Of a stretch of DNA of 64,000 bases, positions 1 to 8,905 are shown one piece after another. The notes beneath the pieces were generated by a model. It was not told the origin of the DNA, searched no databases, and worked only from the letters and a program-made list of their open reading frames with translations. This stretch comes from Marinobacter piscis (GTDB lineage: Bacteria > Pseudomonadota > Gammaproteobacteria > Pseudomonadales > Oleiphilaceae), in assembly GCF_007671655.1 (NCBI RefSeq), contig NZ_VCGX01000002.1, positions 682,001 to 746,000 of the forward strand, read 5' to 3'. How positions within the stretch are numbered: the stretch's first letter is position 1; each line of letters begins with the position of its first letter. The position numbers were made by a program, and so were the translations under genes.

Positions 1-384
1 CAGGCGGGCAGTCAGGCCGGCTTTAACACAACCGAATCGCCTTCCAGCATTGAAGCCAGACTGCAACAGGCAAGCCAGGAAGGACGCCCTGTCATGCTCG
101 ACTTCTACGCTGACTGGTGCATTTCCTGCAAAATCATGGAGCGCAATGTCTTCAGCAAGTCCGATGTCATCCGCTCACTCGAACCTTTTATCCTGCTGCA
201 GATTGACATGACCGACAACACCCCCGAACAACAGGCTTTGCTGGATAAACTGGGGCTGTTCGGACCACCGGCAATCCTGTTCTACGACAGCAATGGCAAT
301 GAACTGGCACAACAGCGCGTACTTGGTGAAATGAATCGTACCCAGTTTCTCGACCACATAAGTGGCCTCACCCCGGAGCTTTAA
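1..384 (+). CDS. dsbD: Thiol:disulfide interchange protein DsbD, C-terminal part (5' end outside window)
   Basis: The reading frame is open from the first base and ends at TAA 382-384, giving 127 residues of a thioredoxin-fold domain. The segment DWCISCK carries the CxxC redox pair, preceded by MLDFYA and followed by a cis-proline region (GPPAILFY), as in the C-terminal periplasmic domain of DsbD. In that family the domain accepts electrons from the membrane domain and reduces DsbC, DsbG and the cytochrome c maturation thioredoxin. A role upstream of a cytochrome oxidase operon is therefore sensible, because CcoO and CcoP need reduced heme-binding cysteines. The transmembrane and N-terminal domains lie outside the window, so full-length integrity is unknown. 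A stand-alone periplasmic thioredoxin is possible but less likely given the domain's position at the end of a longer frame. Confidence 0.85.
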   Translation, partial: QAGSQAGFNTTESPSSIEARLQQASQEGRPVMLDFYADWCISCKIMERNVFSKSDVIRSLEPFILLQIDMTDNTPEQQALLDKLGLFGPPAILFYDSNGNELAQQRVLGEMNRTQFLDHISGLTPEL

Positions 385-388
385 GGTT

Positions 389-628
389 CTAGCTACCCCG
401 GCGTATAAGATAGATGAATGTATCGCCCTGCTCTTCCTGGCTGACCAGTTCATGCCCCAAAAACTGGCAGAACCTGGGGATATCACGGGTTGTAGACGGG
501 TCGGTTGCTACCACTCGCAACACCTCTCCCGGCGCCACATCGTTGATGCGATTGTGGAGCATCATCACCGGTTCGGGGCAGAACAGGCCACAGGCATCAA
601 GTTCGGAATCATATTCAGGCGCACTCAC
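389..628 (-). CDS. tusA: TusA-family sulfurtransferase
   Basis: This 79-residue protein has the TusA signature: [13 protein letters not shown] at residues 11-23, where Cys17 in CPEP corresponds to the sulfur-carrying cysteine of the family. TusA proteins accept persulfide sulfur from a cysteine desulfurase and relay it, in E. coli to TusBCD for 2-thiouridine formation at tRNA wobble positions. Length matches the family (about 80 residues). The gene is convergent with dsbD, with only four bases between their ends, and divergent from the gene at 714. The extra cysteine at position 13, two residues before the conserved loop, is not part of the usual motif. Whether it serves tRNA thiolation or another sulfur pathway cannot be told here. 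Confidence 0.88.
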   Translation of the reverse strand: MSAPEYDSELDACGLFCPEPVMMLHNRINDVAPGEVLRVVATDPSTTRDIPRFCQFLGHELVSQEEQGDTFIYLIRRGS

Positions 629-678
629 TCATTCTCTCCTTTGTCTGATCTGTTTTTTCCGGAATACGTGCTAAATTA

Positions 679-700
679 CTGTTTATACCATTATAAACAG
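679..700. promoter_or_regulatory. Perfect 9-bp inverted repeat, operator-like
   Basis: CTGTTTATA at 679-687 is repeated as its exact reverse complement at 692-700, separated by CCAT. It sits between the divergent tusA and the gene at 714, only 14 bases before the latter's start codon and overlapping the place where its ribosome would load. No T-run follows, so it is not a terminator. The A/T-rich symmetric arms look like a dimeric repressor site, but the regulator is not known. Confidence 0.5.
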
Positions 701-713
701 ACTGGAGGCTTAT

Positions 714-1004
714 ATGATCCGGGTTCTGATTGAACGCCATATCGCAGAATCACTCGAGGCTGCCTATGAAACCCGCTCCCGAAAGGTGCTGCAACAGGCA
801 GTGGCAGCGCCCGGTTTTATTTCCGGAGAAACACTGGTAGACCGCCACGACCCCAATCATCGGATTACCCTGGCCAACTGGCGCTCGGAAGCGGACTGGG
901 ATCGCTGGTATCACTCTGCCAATCGCCGCGACCTGATGACAGAGCTGATCCCCATGATGGACCAGGACGAAAAGATAACGGTTCTGTCCCAGAGCGGCTC
1001 CTGA
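714..1004 (+). CDS. Antibiotic biosynthesis monooxygenase (ABM) fold protein
   Basis: This is a 96-residue protein of the small ABM ferredoxin-like family. It opens with MIRVLIERHI and has the characteristic APGFISGETLVD strand and the segment NWRSEADWDRWYHS, matching the typical beta-alpha-beta pattern with an aromatic-rich helix near residues 60-70. Members include heme-degrading HmoA-type enzymes, quinol monooxygenases and proteins of unknown role. They act as dimers in the cytoplasm. A clear ribosome site, GGAGG, ends six bases before ATG 714. The palindrome at 679-700 directly upstream suggests repressor control. Substrate cannot be assigned, and the catalytic residues of characterised members are not conserved enough across the family to decide. 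Confidence 0.75.
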   Translation: MIRVLIERHIAESLEAAYETRSRKVLQQAVAAPGFISGETLVDRHDPNHRITLANWRSEADWDRWYHSANRRDLMTELIPMMDQDEKITVLSQSGS

Positions 1005-1084
1005 TTTATCACAATAAGGCGTGGTCAGAATGCCGTAAAGGCCGCCATGCCGCTGGTCATCGCGCGCTTGATGGATATCATAAG

Positions 1085-1126
1085 TTGATCCGTGTCATTG
1101 CAAACAGCTAATGGTTTCTCCATACT
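1085..1126 (+). promoter_or_regulatory. Candidate Anr/Fnr-dependent promoter of ccoN
   Basis: TTGATCCGTGTCAT at 1085-1098 resembles the Fnr/Anr consensus TTGAT-N4-ATCAA: the left half is perfect and the right half keeps TCA. A -10-like CATACT lies at 1121-1126, so transcription would start near 1133 and the site would be centred close to -41.5, the classical class II activation position. Control of cbb3 oxidase by Fnr-type regulators under low oxygen is well established. The weak right half-site lowers certainty. Confidence 0.5.
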
Positions 1127-1168
1127 TGCGCCCGCATAATTCCCCACTTTAAACCCTTTGGTAAGGCT

Positions 1169-2599
1169 ATGAGCACACAAAATCCGAACCTGACATATAA
1201 CTATAAGGTGGTGAGACAATTCGCCATCATGACAGTGGTATGGGGTATTGTAGGCATGGCGCTGGGCGTGTTGATTGCAGCACAACTGGTCTGGCCATCC
1301 CTCAACCTCGACCTGCCCTTTACTCACTTCGGTCGCCTGAGGCCGTTACATACCAACGCTGTTATCTTTGGCTTTGGTGGTAGTGCTCTTTTAGGCACGT
1401 CCTACTACGTGGTTCAGCGCACTTGCCAGGCACGTCTTATTTCAGACAAGCTTGCGGCTTTCACTTTCTGGGGCTGGACAGCAATCATCATTGCCGCAGC
1501 CATCACTCTGCCAATGGGCTTTACAAGCACAAAGGAATACGCTGAGCTTGAGTGGCCTATCGACATTGCTATCGCTATTGTCTGGGTCACCTATGCCCTG
1601 GTGTTCTTTGGCACTATTACCAAGCGCAGCACGCCACACATCTACGTGGCAAACTGGTTCTATGGTGCGTTCATTATAACCATTGCCGCACTCCACATCG
1701 GTAACAACATGGCGTTGCCGGTCAGTGCGTTCAAGTCCTACTCTGCATACGCTGGTGTAACAGACGCAATGATGCAGTGGTGGTATGGCCATAACGCCGT
1801 TGGCTTCTTCCTGACCGCTGGCTTCCTGGGCATGATGTACTACTTTGTCCCGAAGCAGGCTGACCGTCCTGTGTACTCCTATCGCCTGTCTATTGTTCAT
1901 TTCTGGGCACTGATCGCCACATACGTATGGGCAGGCGGACACCATTTGCACTACTCTGCTCTGCCTGACTGGGCTCAGACCGCCAGTATGATTATGTCCC
2001 TGATCCTGCTTGCTCCTTCATGGGGCGGTATGATCAACGGTATGATGACTCTGTCCGGAGCCTGGCATAAGCTGCGCACCGACCCCATCCTGCGCTTCCT
2101 GGTGGTTTCCCTGTCTTTCTACGGCATGTCCACCTTCGAAGGCCCGATGATGTCCATTAAAACAGTTAACGCTCTGTCCCATAACACGGACTGGACCGTG
2201 GGCCACGTGCACTCGGGTGCCCTGGGCTGGGTTGCAATGATCAGTATCGGTGCAATCTATCACCTGATCCCGAAACTCTGGGGACTCAAGGAAATGTACA
2301 GCACCAGCCTGATCAACGTGCACTTCTGGCTGGCCACTGTCGGCACCGTACTGTACATCGTGGCCATGTGGGTTAACGGCATTATGCAAGGCCTGATGTG
2401 GCGTGCGGTAAATGATGACGGCACCCTGACTTACAGCTTTGTAGAAGCTCTTGAGGCCTCCTACCCAGGCTATTTCGTCCGCTTCCTGGGTGGCGTGCTG
2501 TTCCTGAGCGGTATGCTGTTCATGGCCTATAACGTTTACATGACCGTGCGTCAGAAAGAAGCGATTGCCCAGGATAATGCGGCAGTTCAGGCGGCGTAA
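1169..2599 (+). CDS. ccoN: cbb3-type cytochrome c oxidase subunit I
   Basis: CcoN is the catalytic heme-copper subunit of the cbb3 oxidase, which reduces oxygen to water and pumps protons with high oxygen affinity in the inner membrane. The 476-residue protein starts with the typical [11 protein letters not shown] segment and has about twelve hydrophobic helices. [15 protein letters not shown] contains the low-spin heme histidine region, [10 protein letters not shown] the CuB and cross-linked Tyr region, and [11 protein letters not shown] the double-histidine CuB ligands; the late [11 protein letters not shown] supplies heme ligands. Length matches Pseudomonas homologues. A TAAGG ribosome site lies only two bases before ATG 1169, closer than normal, but the conserved N-terminus supports the start. 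It heads the ccoNOQP operon, with 14 bases to ccoO. Confidence 0.97.
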   Translation: MSTQNPNLTYNYKVVRQFAIMTVVWGIVGMALGVLIAAQLVWPSLNLDLPFTHFGRLRPLHTNAVIFGFGGSALLGTSYYVVQRTCQARLISDKLAAFTFWGWTAIIIAAAITLPMGFTSTKEYAELEWPIDIAIAIVWVTYALVFFGTITKRSTPHIYVANWFYGAFIITIAALHIGNNMALPVSAFKSYSAYAGVTDAMMQWWYGHNAVGFFLTAGFLGMMYYFVPKQADRPVYSYRLSIVHFWALIATYVWAGGHHLHYSALPDWAQTASMIMSLILLAPSWGGMINGMMTLSGAWHKLRTDPILRFLVVSLSFYGMSTFEGPMMSIKTVNALSHNTDWTVGHVHSGALGWVAMISIGAIYHLIPKLWGLKEMYSTSLINVHFWLATVGTVLYIVAMWVNGIMQGLMWRAVNDDGTLTYSFVEALEASYPGYFVRFLGGVLFLSGMLFMAYNVYMTVRQKEAIAQDNAAVQAA

Positions 2600-2613
2600 C
2601 GGAGAGAGAGCAA

Positions 2614-3222
2614 ATGAGACACGATATAATTGAAAAGAATATCGGCCTGATGATTGTGTTTATCACCCTGGTCATAAGTGGCGGCTTTCTCGCTGAGGTT
2701 GTTCCGCTCTTTTTTATCAAAGAGGTGAATGAACCTATCGAAGGTCTTGAACCCTTAACCGCGCTGGAGCTGGAAGGACGGGACATCTATATCCGTGAAG
2801 GCTGTCACGTCTGCCATACCCAGCAGATCCGTCCATTCCGTGCGGAAACCGAGCGCTATGGCCACTACTCCGTTGCGGGTGAGTTCGTTTACGACCGCCC
2901 GTTCCTGTGGGGGTCCAAGCGCACCGGGCCGGATCTGGCCCGTGTTGGCGGCCGTTACTCAGACGCCTGGCAGCGCCAGCATCTGTACGATCCGCGCAGT
3001 GTCGTACCCGAGTCCAATATGCCTGCGTTCCCATGGCTGTTTGAAGACCGGGTAAACCACAAGGGTACGGCTGCCAAGCTGTCTGCAATGCAGACACTGG
3101 GCGTACCCTACACGGACGAGCAAATTGCCAGTGCGCCTGACGCGGTAGAAGGCAAGTTTGAAATAGAGGCCCTGGTTGCCTATCTGCAGCAGCTGGGTAC
3201 CGTACTTTCAGACAAACGGTGA
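2614..3222 (+). CDS. ccoO: cbb3-type cytochrome c oxidase subunit II (monoheme cytochrome c)
   Basis: CcoO is the membrane-anchored monoheme cytochrome that hands electrons to CcoN. The 202-residue protein has one N-terminal anchor (about residues 10-34), then the heme motif CHVCH at 64-68 within [14 protein letters not shown], a family signature. Downstream [10 protein letters not shown] supplies the methionine ligand region, and GTKR-type and [13 protein letters not shown] segments are typical of the family. A purine-rich GGAGAGAGAG stretch just before ATG 2614 is the ribosome site. It lies between ccoN and ccoQ with short spacers, so one transcript is expected. Nothing is unusual in length or motifs. 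Confidence 0.97.
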   Translation: MRHDIIEKNIGLMIVFITLVISGGFLAEVVPLFFIKEVNEPIEGLEPLTALELEGRDIYIREGCHVCHTQQIRPFRAETERYGHYSVAGEFVYDRPFLWGSKRTGPDLARVGGRYSDAWQRQHLYDPRSVVPESNMPAFPWLFEDRVNHKGTAAKLSAMQTLGVPYTDEQIASAPDAVEGKFEIEALVAYLQQLGTVLSDKR

Positions 3223-3226
3223 TTTG

Positions 3227-3412
3227 ATGGATATTAACGAGTTACGCGGTATTCACACCCTTTTAGTGATGGCGGTTTTTATCGGCATCATCTGGTGGGC
3301 TTTCAGTGCCCACCGAAAAAAGGCAAACGAAGAAGCAGCCCATCTGCCGTTCGATGATGACGAGGTGGAAAAGCGTACTCTCGAACAGGAAAAAACGGAG
3401 AAAAAACAATGA
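3227..3412 (+). CDS. ccoQ: cbb3-type cytochrome oxidase small subunit CcoQ
   Basis: CcoQ is a small single-helix protein that stabilises the cbb3 complex. The 61-residue product starts MDINELRGIHT, has one membrane helix (about residues 10-27, LLVMAVFIGIIWWAF), then a charged tail rich in Glu, Asp and Lys. I chose ATG 3227, four bases after the ccoO stop codon, because it gives the normal size and topology; an upstream in-frame start at 3176 would overlap ccoO and add residues with no family resemblance. Its stop codon overlaps the ccoP start (ATGA at 3409-3412), consistent with translational coupling. Identification depends on position and topology more than on conserved residues. Confidence 0.9.
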   Translation: MDINELRGIHTLLVMAVFIGIIWWAFSAHRKKANEEAAHLPFDDDEVEKRTLEQEKTEKKQ

Positions 3413-4299
3413 GTACCTTTTGGAGCATCTGGATCAGTACGCTCGTGCTCGTGGTGGTTTTCGGCTGCTGGTGGCTTTTGTATGCAACCCGTAAGAGCCA
3501 GACAACTGACGTAGAGACAGAGCGTACAACAGGCCATTCTTTTGATGGCATTGAAGAGTACGACAACCCCCTTCCCAAGTGGTGGTTCTACCTGTACGTA
3601 GCTACGTGCGTGTTTGCGCTGGGTTATCTGGCGCTCTACCCAGGGTTGGGTAACTACAAAGGCCTGCTGGGCTGGACTTCAACCAATCAGTGGGAAGCAG
3701 AAGTTGCGGCCGCTGACGAAAAGTACGGTGAGATATACGCCCAGTTTGGCGAAACACCGGTGGTTGAACTTGCCAAGAACGACGATGCAATGAAGATCGG
3801 GCAGCGTCTGTTCGTCAACAACTGCGCTGTATGCCATGGTTCTGCAGGACGCGGTCAGGTGGGCTTCCCCAACCTGACAGACGACGACTGGCTCTGGGGC
3901 GGTACGCCGGATGCTATTCTGGAAACCCTGCACAATGGTCGCCAGGGCAACATGCCTGCAAAAGGGGTGATGCCGAACATGAGCAGCGAGCAGGTTGACC
4001 AAGTGGTAAACTACGTACTGAGCTTCAGCGGGCGCGAGAAAGATGCAGCTGCTGCAGAGGCCGGTGAAGCCGTATTTGCACAGGCGTGTGTTGCCTGCCA
4101 CGGCCCCGAAGGTAAAGGTATGGAAGCTATGGGCGCGCCAAACCTTACCGATGATATCTGGCTATACGGCTCCACGTATAAATGGATCAGGGATACCGTT
4201 GAAAACGGACGCCAGAACGAAATGCCCGCCCAGGGCGGGCGGATGTCTGATGATCAGATACAGATCCTGGCCGCCTACGTATATAGCCTGTCCAATTAA
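3409..4299 (+). CDS. ccoP: cbb3-type cytochrome c oxidase subunit III (diheme cytochrome c)
   Basis: CcoP is the diheme membrane cytochrome that first accepts electrons from soluble cytochromes. The 296-residue protein has two N-terminal hydrophobic segments (about 5-25 and 58-78) flanking the family motif HSFDGIEEYDNPLPKWW. Two heme-attachment motifs follow: CAVCH at 139-143 and CVACH at 227-231. Each is followed by a methionine ligand segment, GNMPAKG and NEMPAQGG. The start codon overlaps the ccoQ stop. A GC-rich hairpin just after its stop codon separates this operon from ccoGHIS. Motif set and length are complete. Confidence 0.97.
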   Translation: MSTFWSIWISTLVLVVVFGCWWLLYATRKSQTTDVETERTTGHSFDGIEEYDNPLPKWWFYLYVATCVFALGYLALYPGLGNYKGLLGWTSTNQWEAEVAAADEKYGEIYAQFGETPVVELAKNDDAMKIGQRLFVNNCAVCHGSAGRGQVGFPNLTDDDWLWGGTPDAILETLHNGRQGNMPAKGVMPNMSSEQVDQVVNYVLSFSGREKDAAAAEAGEAVFAQACVACHGPEGKGMEAMGAPNLTDDIWLYGSTYKWIRDTVENGRQNEMPAQGGRMSDDQIQILAAYVYSLSN

Positions 4300-4304
4300 G
4301 TTGA

Positions 4305-4325
4305 ATGCCGGGCCTTGCCCGGCAT
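4305..4325 (+). terminator. GC-rich hairpin after ccoP
   Basis: ATGCCGGGC (4305-4313) pairs perfectly with GCCCGGCAT (4317-4325) across a three-base loop. Only a short GGTTT follows, so it would be a weak terminator at best. It may reduce read-through from ccoNOQP into ccoGHIS or protect the 3' end of the oxidase message. Confidence 0.55.
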
Positions 4326-4429
4326 GGTTTCCTCAACCCTGTGTCTGCGTTGCGGGCACAGGCTTGAGAAGATCAGCAACCGTCTGAGCAGGTTCAGCTC
4401 CCGCATTATGACTCCTTCTGGAGGTACCC

Positions 4430-5857
4430 ATGAGTAAAGAAATCCCGGTTAAACAGGTAGACCCTTCGGAGCCTTCAGACGGCAAGCCAAAGACGGACAC
4501 CATTGAGCTCTACGCAAGCCGGAAGAAAATCTATGCCAAGGAAGTAACCGGCCTGTTCCAGCGCATCCGTACGTTCAGCCTGTTATTCCTTCTGGGCATG
4601 TACTTTCTGTTCGTCTGGCTGACGCTGGATGGCGCCCCCCTGATTCACTTTGACCTGCCTGCCCGTGAGTTCCATCTCTACGGTGCAACTTTTTATCCCA
4701 AGGACTTCATTCTGTTATCGGGAATGCTGATCATTGCCGCTTTCGGCCTGTTTTTTATTACCACGCTGTTTGGTCGTGTCTGGTGTGGTTATACCTGCCC
4801 ACAGACCGTGTGGACCTTCATTTTCATGTGGGTTGAAGAGCGGATCGAAGGCAACCGTAACAAACGCATGAAGCTCGACAAGGCCCCCAACTCTGCGCAA
4901 AAAGTATTTAAAAAGTCTGCCAAGCACACAATCTGGCTCATAATTTCTCTGCTCACCGGCCTTACATTCATCGGATACTTCTATCCGATCCGTGAACTGA
5001 TTGTCGATATCTTCACGTTCCAGGCCAACGGCTGGGCCTATTTCTGGGTGGCATTTTTCACTGTCGCTACCTACCTGAACGCTGGCTGGATGCGAGAGCA
5101 GGTCTGCCTGTACATGTGCCCATACGCCCGCTTCCAGTCGGTAATGTTCGACCCGAACACCCGTATTGTTTCCTATGACCCCAGTCGCGGCGAGCCGCGC
5201 GGCGCCCGCAAAAAAAGTGTAAAGCCTGAAGAGGTCGGTCTGGGTGACTGCATTGACTGTGGCCAGTGCGTTCAGGTATGCCCTACCGGAATTGATATCC
5301 GCGATGGCCTGCAATACGAATGTATTGGCTGTGCTCTGTGCATTGATGCCTGTGATGAAATCATGGACAAAATGAACTACCCACGAGGGCTGATTCGTTA
5401 CACGACTGAAAATGAGCTGGAGGGTAAAACCTCCAAGCTGCTGCGGCCCCGTACCTTTGGCTATGGCGCGGTCCTGGCCACCATGATCGGCGTGGTCGTA
5501 TTTGTGATCGCTACGCGCGTCCCGGGCCAGATGGATGCTCTGAGGGATCGCGGCGCCTTGTTCAGCTTTAACGGCCAGGGCAACATTGAAAACTCTTATA
5601 CCCTGAAAATCGCAAATATGACGGAAATCCCCCAGACCTTCAGTCTGTCTGTAGAAGGGCTTGACGGGATTCGTATACTGACAGACACACAGGTCACGAT
5701 AGACAGTGGCGAAAACCGCTCACTGCCTACCGTGGTGGATGTTTCACCGGAAGCGATACCGCAATCGAACAATGAGATTATTTTCCACGCACAGTCTGAA
5801 ACGGATGCCTCACTGAAGCTGGAAACCGAAAGCCGATTTGTAGGTCCAACGCAGTGA
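4430..5857 (+). CDS. ccoG: Cytochrome c oxidase accessory protein CcoG (FixG)
   Basis: CcoG/FixG is a membrane iron-sulfur protein needed for cbb3 assembly; in studied bacteria it acts as a cupric reductase that supplies Cu(I) for the CuB site. The 475-residue product has hydrophobic segments around residues 45-65, 90-110, 160-180 and 195-215, the motif GYTCPQTVW, then a ferredoxin-like region with CIDCGQCVQVCP and CIGCALCIDACD, giving cysteines for two 4Fe-4S clusters. A C-terminal immunoglobulin-like domain (about residues 370-475) follows a last membrane helix. GGAGG lies just upstream of ATG 4430. It is the first gene of ccoGHIS, 130 bases after ccoP, so it may have its own promoter, although I found no convincing Anr site. 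Confidence 0.95.
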   Translation: MSKEIPVKQVDPSEPSDGKPKTDTIELYASRKKIYAKEVTGLFQRIRTFSLLFLLGMYFLFVWLTLDGAPLIHFDLPAREFHLYGATFYPKDFILLSGMLIIAAFGLFFITTLFGRVWCGYTCPQTVWTFIFMWVEERIEGNRNKRMKLDKAPNSAQKVFKKSAKHTIWLIISLLTGLTFIGYFYPIRELIVDIFTFQANGWAYFWVAFFTVATYLNAGWMREQVCLYMCPYARFQSVMFDPNTRIVSYDPSRGEPRGARKKSVKPEEVGLGDCIDCGQCVQVCPTGIDIRDGLQYECIGCALCIDACDEIMDKMNYPRGLIRYTTENELEGKTSKLLRPRTFGYGAVLATMIGVVVFVIATRVPGQMDALRDRGALFSFNGQGNIENSYTLKIANMTEIPQTFSLSVEGLDGIRILTDTQVTIDSGENRSLPTVVDVSPEAIPQSNNEIIFHAQSETDASLKLETESRFVGPTQ

Positions 5858-5905
5858 TCCTTCGGGTCACCGTTGGTTATCTGTAAACAGACGAGTCTGA
5901 GTATT

Positions 5906-6421
5906 ATGAGTCAAGATATAGCCATAGCGCCCTGGTACCGGCAACCCTGGTTCTGGTTTCTCACGATAGCGCCCCTGTCTGCCATCACATTCAGCATGTT
6001 CATGCTGGTGGTGGCTGCAAACATGAAAGATACAATGGTCACAGATGATTACTCCAAGGAAGGCCGGGGTATTAACCTTGAGATAGCCCGTGATCAGGCG
6101 GCTGCAGATATGAACCTTAACGCAGACATAACGTTTGAAAACCGCAGCATTCTGATGAATATCAGCACAGGCCAGGATCCGGCAACCTTTCCTTATCTGG
6201 TTCTGAACCTGTTTCATCCGACCCTGGCGCAGAAAGATCGCACCATTCAGCTCCGTAGCGATGGTAACGGACACTATACTGGCACTATGCATGAAGACAT
6301 TGACGGGCGTTGGTATTACGAACTGCGTGGCCCTGATAACAGCTGGCGCCTCAAAGGTGAAGCCTGGTTACCCATTGAAGACAACCTGCACCTGAGCGCC
6401 AAAGGCTCCATAAAAGGGTGA
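5906..6421 (+). CDS. ccoH: FixH/CcoH family cbb3 assembly protein
   Basis: FixH/CcoH proteins are single-span membrane proteins that help assemble the cbb3 complex, interacting with CcoI and the oxidase. The 171-residue form starting at ATG 5906 (MSQDIAIAPWYRQPWFW) has one membrane helix near residues 17-38 and then a periplasmic domain with the family-typical KDTMVTDDYSKEGRGIN segment. An upstream in-frame start at 5873 would add eleven residues without resemblance to the family and was rejected. The stop codon overlaps the ccoI start (GTGA), implying coupled translation. The ribosome site before 5906 is weak, so the start is fairly but not completely secure. Confidence 0.9.
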   Translation: MSQDIAIAPWYRQPWFWFLTIAPLSAITFSMFMLVVAANMKDTMVTDDYSKEGRGINLEIARDQAAADMNLNADITFENRSILMNISTGQDPATFPYLVLNLFHPTLAQKDRTIQLRSDGNGHYTGTMHEDIDGRWYYELRGPDNSWRLKGEAWLPIEDNLHLSAKGSIKG

Positions 6422-8868
6422 CCCCCCTGGATTGCTTCCACTGCGGCGAACCGGCGGATGGGGAGCCGCCGATCACGCTTGAGCTTGATGGCCACAAGCG
6501 TTTTTTCTGCTGCCAGGGCTGCAAGGCTGTATGTGAAACCATTCACAGCGAAGGCCTGACCGGATTTTATCAACTGCGCACGGAAAACGCCGTTACACCC
6601 AGGCAACTCACCGACTCTGAGCTGGACCGTCTCAGGGAGCTGGACCACCCTCTGGTACAACAGGCGTTTGTGTCTCCCGTTAAAGGCGGACAGGAGGCGC
6701 AAATACTGATTGGCGGTATCACCTGTGCGGCCTGCATCTGGCTGCTGGAAAACCATATGAAAAAACAGCCGGGCGTGCTGTCTTTTTCAGTGAACCATAC
6801 AACCCAGCGCGCCCGGCTTACCTGGGCACAGGATAAAGCTGCGCTCAGTGATTTGCTGGTCGCTATTCATGAACTTGGCTACACTGCCCGCCCCTATCAG
6901 CCGGATGCCGTTGAAGATCAGCTGAAAGCGGAAAACCGCTCCATGCTGATTCGCCTGGCCGTTGCCGGTATCGGAACGTTTCAGAGTATGATGCTGGCAT
7001 TCCCACTTTACTTTGAGGTGGGTCCTGACCTTTCCCCCTGGTTTATTACATTTTTCCGCTGGTTTGGCCTGCTCGTTGCCACCCCCGTGGTTTTCTACAG
7101 TGCCGCACCTTTTTTCCGGAACGCCCTGCGGGACATTCGAACCCGGCACCTGACCATGGATGTCCCGGTTGCCATCGCCATCGGGCTTGCCTACCTGGCC
7201 AGTACCTGGGTAACCGTTATGGGCGGCGAAGAAGTGTATTTTGAATCCGTCTCCATGTTTACTTTTTTCCTGTTACTCGGGCGCTACATTGAGGTGCAGG
7301 CCAGATACCGGGCGGGGCTGACCGGAAATGCTCTTGCCGGCTTTCATCCAACGGTCGCCACCCGGGTTAACGGAGAGGAAACGGAAGTGATTCCGGCCCA
7401 TCAGGTGCAGCCGGGGGATGTCGTGCGCATCCGGCCAGGCGAAACTCTGCCCGTGGATGGCGTGATTCTTCAGGGCCAGTCTACCCTTAACGAGTCAGCC
7501 CTTACCGGGGAGTACCTGCCCGAAACCCGGTTGCCCGGAGACACGGTCCATGCCGGAAGTGTGAACGGTGAAAACCCGCTGGACGTTCAGGTGGAAAAAT
7601 CCGGCGCCCAGACCCGTTTGTCCGGCATTTTGCGAATACTGGACCGCGTGCAATCAGAAAAACCGCCAGTCGCACGCATGGCGGATCGTATAGCCGGCAA
7701 GTTTGTTGGCCGAGTGCTTATCCTGGCCCCCGTCGTCTGGCTTGGCTGGTGGCTTGCGGGCGCTGATAACGCTTTTGACATTACCCTTTCAGTGCTTGTC
7801 GTGACCTGCCCTTGTGCCCTGTCACTGGCGACTCCCACGGCAATCACTTCGGCCACGGTTAAACTGCGCCGGCTGGGGTTTCTTCCCACCCGGGGCCATG
7901 CCCTTGAAACCATGAACACGATCGACACCGTGATTTTTGATAAAACCGGCACGCTCACCCGGGGGGAGCTGAGTCTGATCGAAACAACGGTGACTGGTAC
8001 CCGGGATAAAAACACCTGTCTGCGGCTTGCAGCGGGACTGGAGCAACATTCTGAGCATCCTATTGCCCGGGTGTTCCATAACCGTCCAGCCGTGGCAATC
8101 AACGATGTCCAGAACCACCTTGGTGGCGGACTTTCCGGTGAACTTGATGGCCAGTCATTCTTTATCGGCCATCAGGATTTTGTGGCACAGCGTGTCAGTG
8201 CGCCTGCGCCGGAGTCGGAATCTCGTTCCGGGATGGAAATCTGGCTGGCTTCAGAGTCTGAGTGGCTGGCGAGCTTCAGACTTGATGATCAGCCCCGCGA
8301 GGATGCTGCACAAGCGGTTAAGACTCTGCAGGAGGCTGGGATACGCACGTTACTGCTCAGTGGCGACCGTTCGGGGCATGTGCGTGAAATTGCAGAGCTT
8401 CTTGGCATAGATGAAGCGATTGGCCAGGCCTCACCAGAACAAAAGCTGGAAGTTCTGAAAAAGCTTAAAGCCGAAGGGCATCAGGTGATGATGGTGGGAG
8501 ATGGCCTTAACGACCTGCCCTCCATGGCTGGAGCCGGCATTTCCGTGGCCATGGGCACAGCGGCGGACCTGACCCAGCTCAAGGCGGATGCAGTACTGCT
8601 CAATGGTCAGCTCATGCAGCTGGCAGCCGCATTGGATACCAGCCGCCAGACACGAAAGGTCATCCGCCAGAATATGATCTGGGCACTTGGCTATAACCTC
8701 TGCGCCCTGCCACTGGCCGCAGCTGGCCTGGTCCCGCCCTGGGCTGCTGCCATAGGCATGTCACTCAGTTCATTGATTGTGGTAATGAACGCGCTGCGTC
8801 TGGGTACCCGTACTGGCGCGCAAAATCGCACCCGGAAGCCGGAGCTTGGCGCGCCGGTTACTCCCTGA
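6418..8868 (+). CDS. ccoI: Copper-translocating P1B-type ATPase CcoI (FixI)
   Basis: CcoI is a heavy-metal P-type ATPase that exports copper for insertion into the cbb3 oxidase. The 816-residue protein begins with a cysteine-rich segment (CFHCGEPADG and CCQGCKAVC), then an HMA domain with GGITCAACIW near residues 100-107, and eight predicted helices. The helix-six metal site is CPC in VTCPCALSLATP, the phosphorylation site is DKTGTLT, and the hinge is GDGLNDLP. The GTG start at 6418 overlaps the ccoH stop by the GTGA arrangement, and the N-terminal motif begins immediately, which supports it. All catalytic motifs are present. Neighbours identify it as CcoI rather than a copper-resistance CopA. 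Confidence 0.95.
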   Translation: MTPLDCFHCGEPADGEPPITLELDGHKRFFCCQGCKAVCETIHSEGLTGFYQLRTENAVTPRQLTDSELDRLRELDHPLVQQAFVSPVKGGQEAQILIGGITCAACIWLLENHMKKQPGVLSFSVNHTTQRARLTWAQDKAALSDLLVAIHELGYTARPYQPDAVEDQLKAENRSMLIRLAVAGIGTFQSMMLAFPLYFEVGPDLSPWFITFFRWFGLLVATPVVFYSAAPFFRNALRDIRTRHLTMDVPVAIAIGLAYLASTWVTVMGGEEVYFESVSMFTFFLLLGRYIEVQARYRAGLTGNALAGFHPTVATRVNGEETEVIPAHQVQPGDVVRIRPGETLPVDGVILQGQSTLNESALTGEYLPETRLPGDTVHAGSVNGENPLDVQVEKSGAQTRLSGILRILDRVQSEKPPVARMADRIAGKFVGRVLILAPVVWLGWWLAGADNAFDITLSVLVVTCPCALSLATPTAITSATVKLRRLGFLPTRGHALETMNTIDTVIFDKTGTLTRGELSLIETTVTGTRDKNTCLRLAAGLEQHSEHPIARVFHNRPAVAINDVQNHLGGGLSGELDGQSFFIGHQDFVAQRVSAPAPESESRSGMEIWLASESEWLASFRLDDQPREDAAQAVKTLQEAGIRTLLLSGDRSGHVREIAELLGIDEAIGQASPEQKLEVLKKLKAEGHQVMMVGDGLNDLPSMAGAGISVAMGTAADLTQLKADAVLLNGQLMQLAAALDTSRQTRKVIRQNMIWALGYNLCALPLAAAGLVPPWAAAIGMSLSSLIVVMNALRLGTRTGAQNRTRKPELGAPVTP

Positions 8869-8905
8869 TACGGTAAGTATCTGGCTTTATTTATGAGGTT
8901 GTCCC

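Noticed and set aside
4364..4375. Anr/Fnr-like site ahead of ccoG
   Set aside because: TTGAGAAGATCA has five instead of six bases between TTGA and TCA, so the dimer spacing is wrong.
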